From Desulfurococcales archaeon (GTDB lineage Archaea; Thermoproteota; Thermoprotei_A; Sulfolobales; NBVN01), in contig JAGGTW010000127.1 in the NCBI GenBank assembly GCA_021163585.1, positions 1 to 6,191 of the forward strand: a DNA stretch of 6,191 nt, read 5' to 3'. The stretch's first letter is position 1. Each line of letters opens with the position of its first letter. Position numbers and translations under genes: made by a program. This document shows positions 5,823 through 6,191 of this stretch, piece by piece. The notes beneath the pieces are model-generated. The model ran no database searches. It was not told the origin of the DNA and worked only from the letters and a program-made list of their open reading frames with translations.

Positions 5823-5836
5823 TTATTTATATTTAA
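5823..5836 (-). promoter_or_regulatory. TATA box of the M29 peptidase-like gene
   Basis: The minus strand reads TTAAATATAAATAA, the strongest TATA element in the window. Transcription would start near 5805-5810, giving a leader of about 10-15 bases that contains GAGGG (5803-5807) before ATG 5795. The AT block is nearly symmetric, so it could in principle also support plus-strand initiation near 5857. Confidence 0.6.
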
Positions 5837-5922
5837 GGATTAGTGTGTGCTACGCGGACTTCGTAGGTGCTGAGAATTATGTGGATAGGTTAGGAGCAAT
5901 TAAGGTAGCTGCTAGCAGGTAT

Positions 5923-6191
5923 TTACCCAACAATAGCTAGCTCCTCTATAAGCTTCCCCTCCCTGATCCTCCTTAATGTAAGCCTCTCTGCCTGAGGTAT
6001 TGACGGTCTCCCGTCGAGAACCCACTCAGCAATTAACTTACCGGTCACAGGTGCTAACATATACCCGTGCCCGCTGTACCCACACGCTAAGTAAACATTC
6101 TCGTACTCCTCTACAGGACCGTAGATCGGGTGGTGGTCTGGTGACGTTACGTAATAACCCATCCAGTACCTCATCACTCTGACGTACTTAA
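5923..6191 (-). CDS. FAD-dependent oxidoreductase, DAO family, C-terminal fragment
   Basis: Only the last 88 codons are present; the frame is open to the right window edge, and the GTG at 6177 is internal rather than a start. The fragment reads RYWMGYY, then TSPDHHPIYGP, then YLACGYSGHGYMLAPVTGK and LIAEWVLDG. This order is the C-terminal signature of the DAO family (sarcosine oxidase, glycine oxidase, D-amino acid dehydrogenase, dimethylglycine dehydrogenase). The GYSGHG segment contributes to the FAD site in this family. Oxidation of a secondary amine or amino acid is the general expectation; the substrate cannot be decided from the tail. The stop at 5923 lies 127 bases upstream of the M29 gene on the same strand. 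I see no T-run in between, so some read-through into that gene is possible. Confidence 0.85.
   Translation of the reverse strand, partial: KYVRVMRYWMGYYVTSPDHHPIYGPVEEYENVYLACGYSGHGYMLAPVTGKLIAEWVLDGRPSIPQAERLTLRRIREGKLIEELAIVG

Noticed and set aside
6175..6177. GTG as a start for the FAD-oxidoreductase fragment
   Set aside because: The frame continues upstream without a stop to the window edge (KYVRVMRYW), and family members are several hundred residues long, so this is an internal codon.
6000..6182. 60-codon plus-strand ORF at the right edge
   Set aside because: It is antisense to the conserved FAD-oxidoreductase tail and has the Arg/Thr/Ser-rich composition of a chance frame.

Overview
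The window looks like chromosomal DNA from a hyperthermophilic archaeon, most likely of the Thermoproteota (Crenarchaeota). This is inferred from archaeal TATA boxes about 26 bases upstream of several starts, GGTG/GAGG-type ribosome binding sites, one apparently leaderless GTG start, frequent AGG, CTA and TTA codons, N-glycosylation sequons in a secreted protein, and protein families common in that phylum. The exact genus cannot be told from this sequence. I see no rRNA, tRNA, insertion sequence, CRISPR array or phage gene.

Layout: positions 1-559 carry the 5' part of a minus-strand gene for an exported, probably glycosylated protein that runs off the left edge. An AT-rich divergent region (560-848) holds its promoter and that of a plus-strand gene for a small HEAT-repeat protein (892-1434), which is preceded by a possible 16-codon leader ORF. 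The HEAT gene converges, with only 5 bases between stop codons, on a minus-strand ATP-type phosphoenolpyruvate carboxykinase (1440-3245). Upstream of the carboxykinase, a 270-base AT-rich spacer has a perfect 9-bp inverted repeat over the TATA-like element. Next come two minus-strand members of the M29 aminopeptidase / NicX superfamily (3516-4604 and 4734-5795), each with its own promoter. At the right edge is the C-terminal end of a minus-strand FAD-dependent oxidoreductase of the DAO family (5923-6191).

Working together: the four minus-strand genes from the right edge to 1440 fit central carbon and nitrogen metabolism (amine or amino acid oxidation, peptide or heterocycle processing, and oxaloacetate to PEP). 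Each has its own promoter-like element, so they look like separately started neighbours rather than one tight operon. The most interesting point is the pair of paralogues. The upstream one (4734-5795) keeps the Glu/Glu/His/His-x-Asp metal ligands of M29 metallopeptidases. The downstream one (3516-4604) has lost three of them and instead shows a His, His-x-Asp triad like that of the Fe(II) dioxygenase NicX. It is therefore probably not a peptidase, whatever its automatic annotation says.
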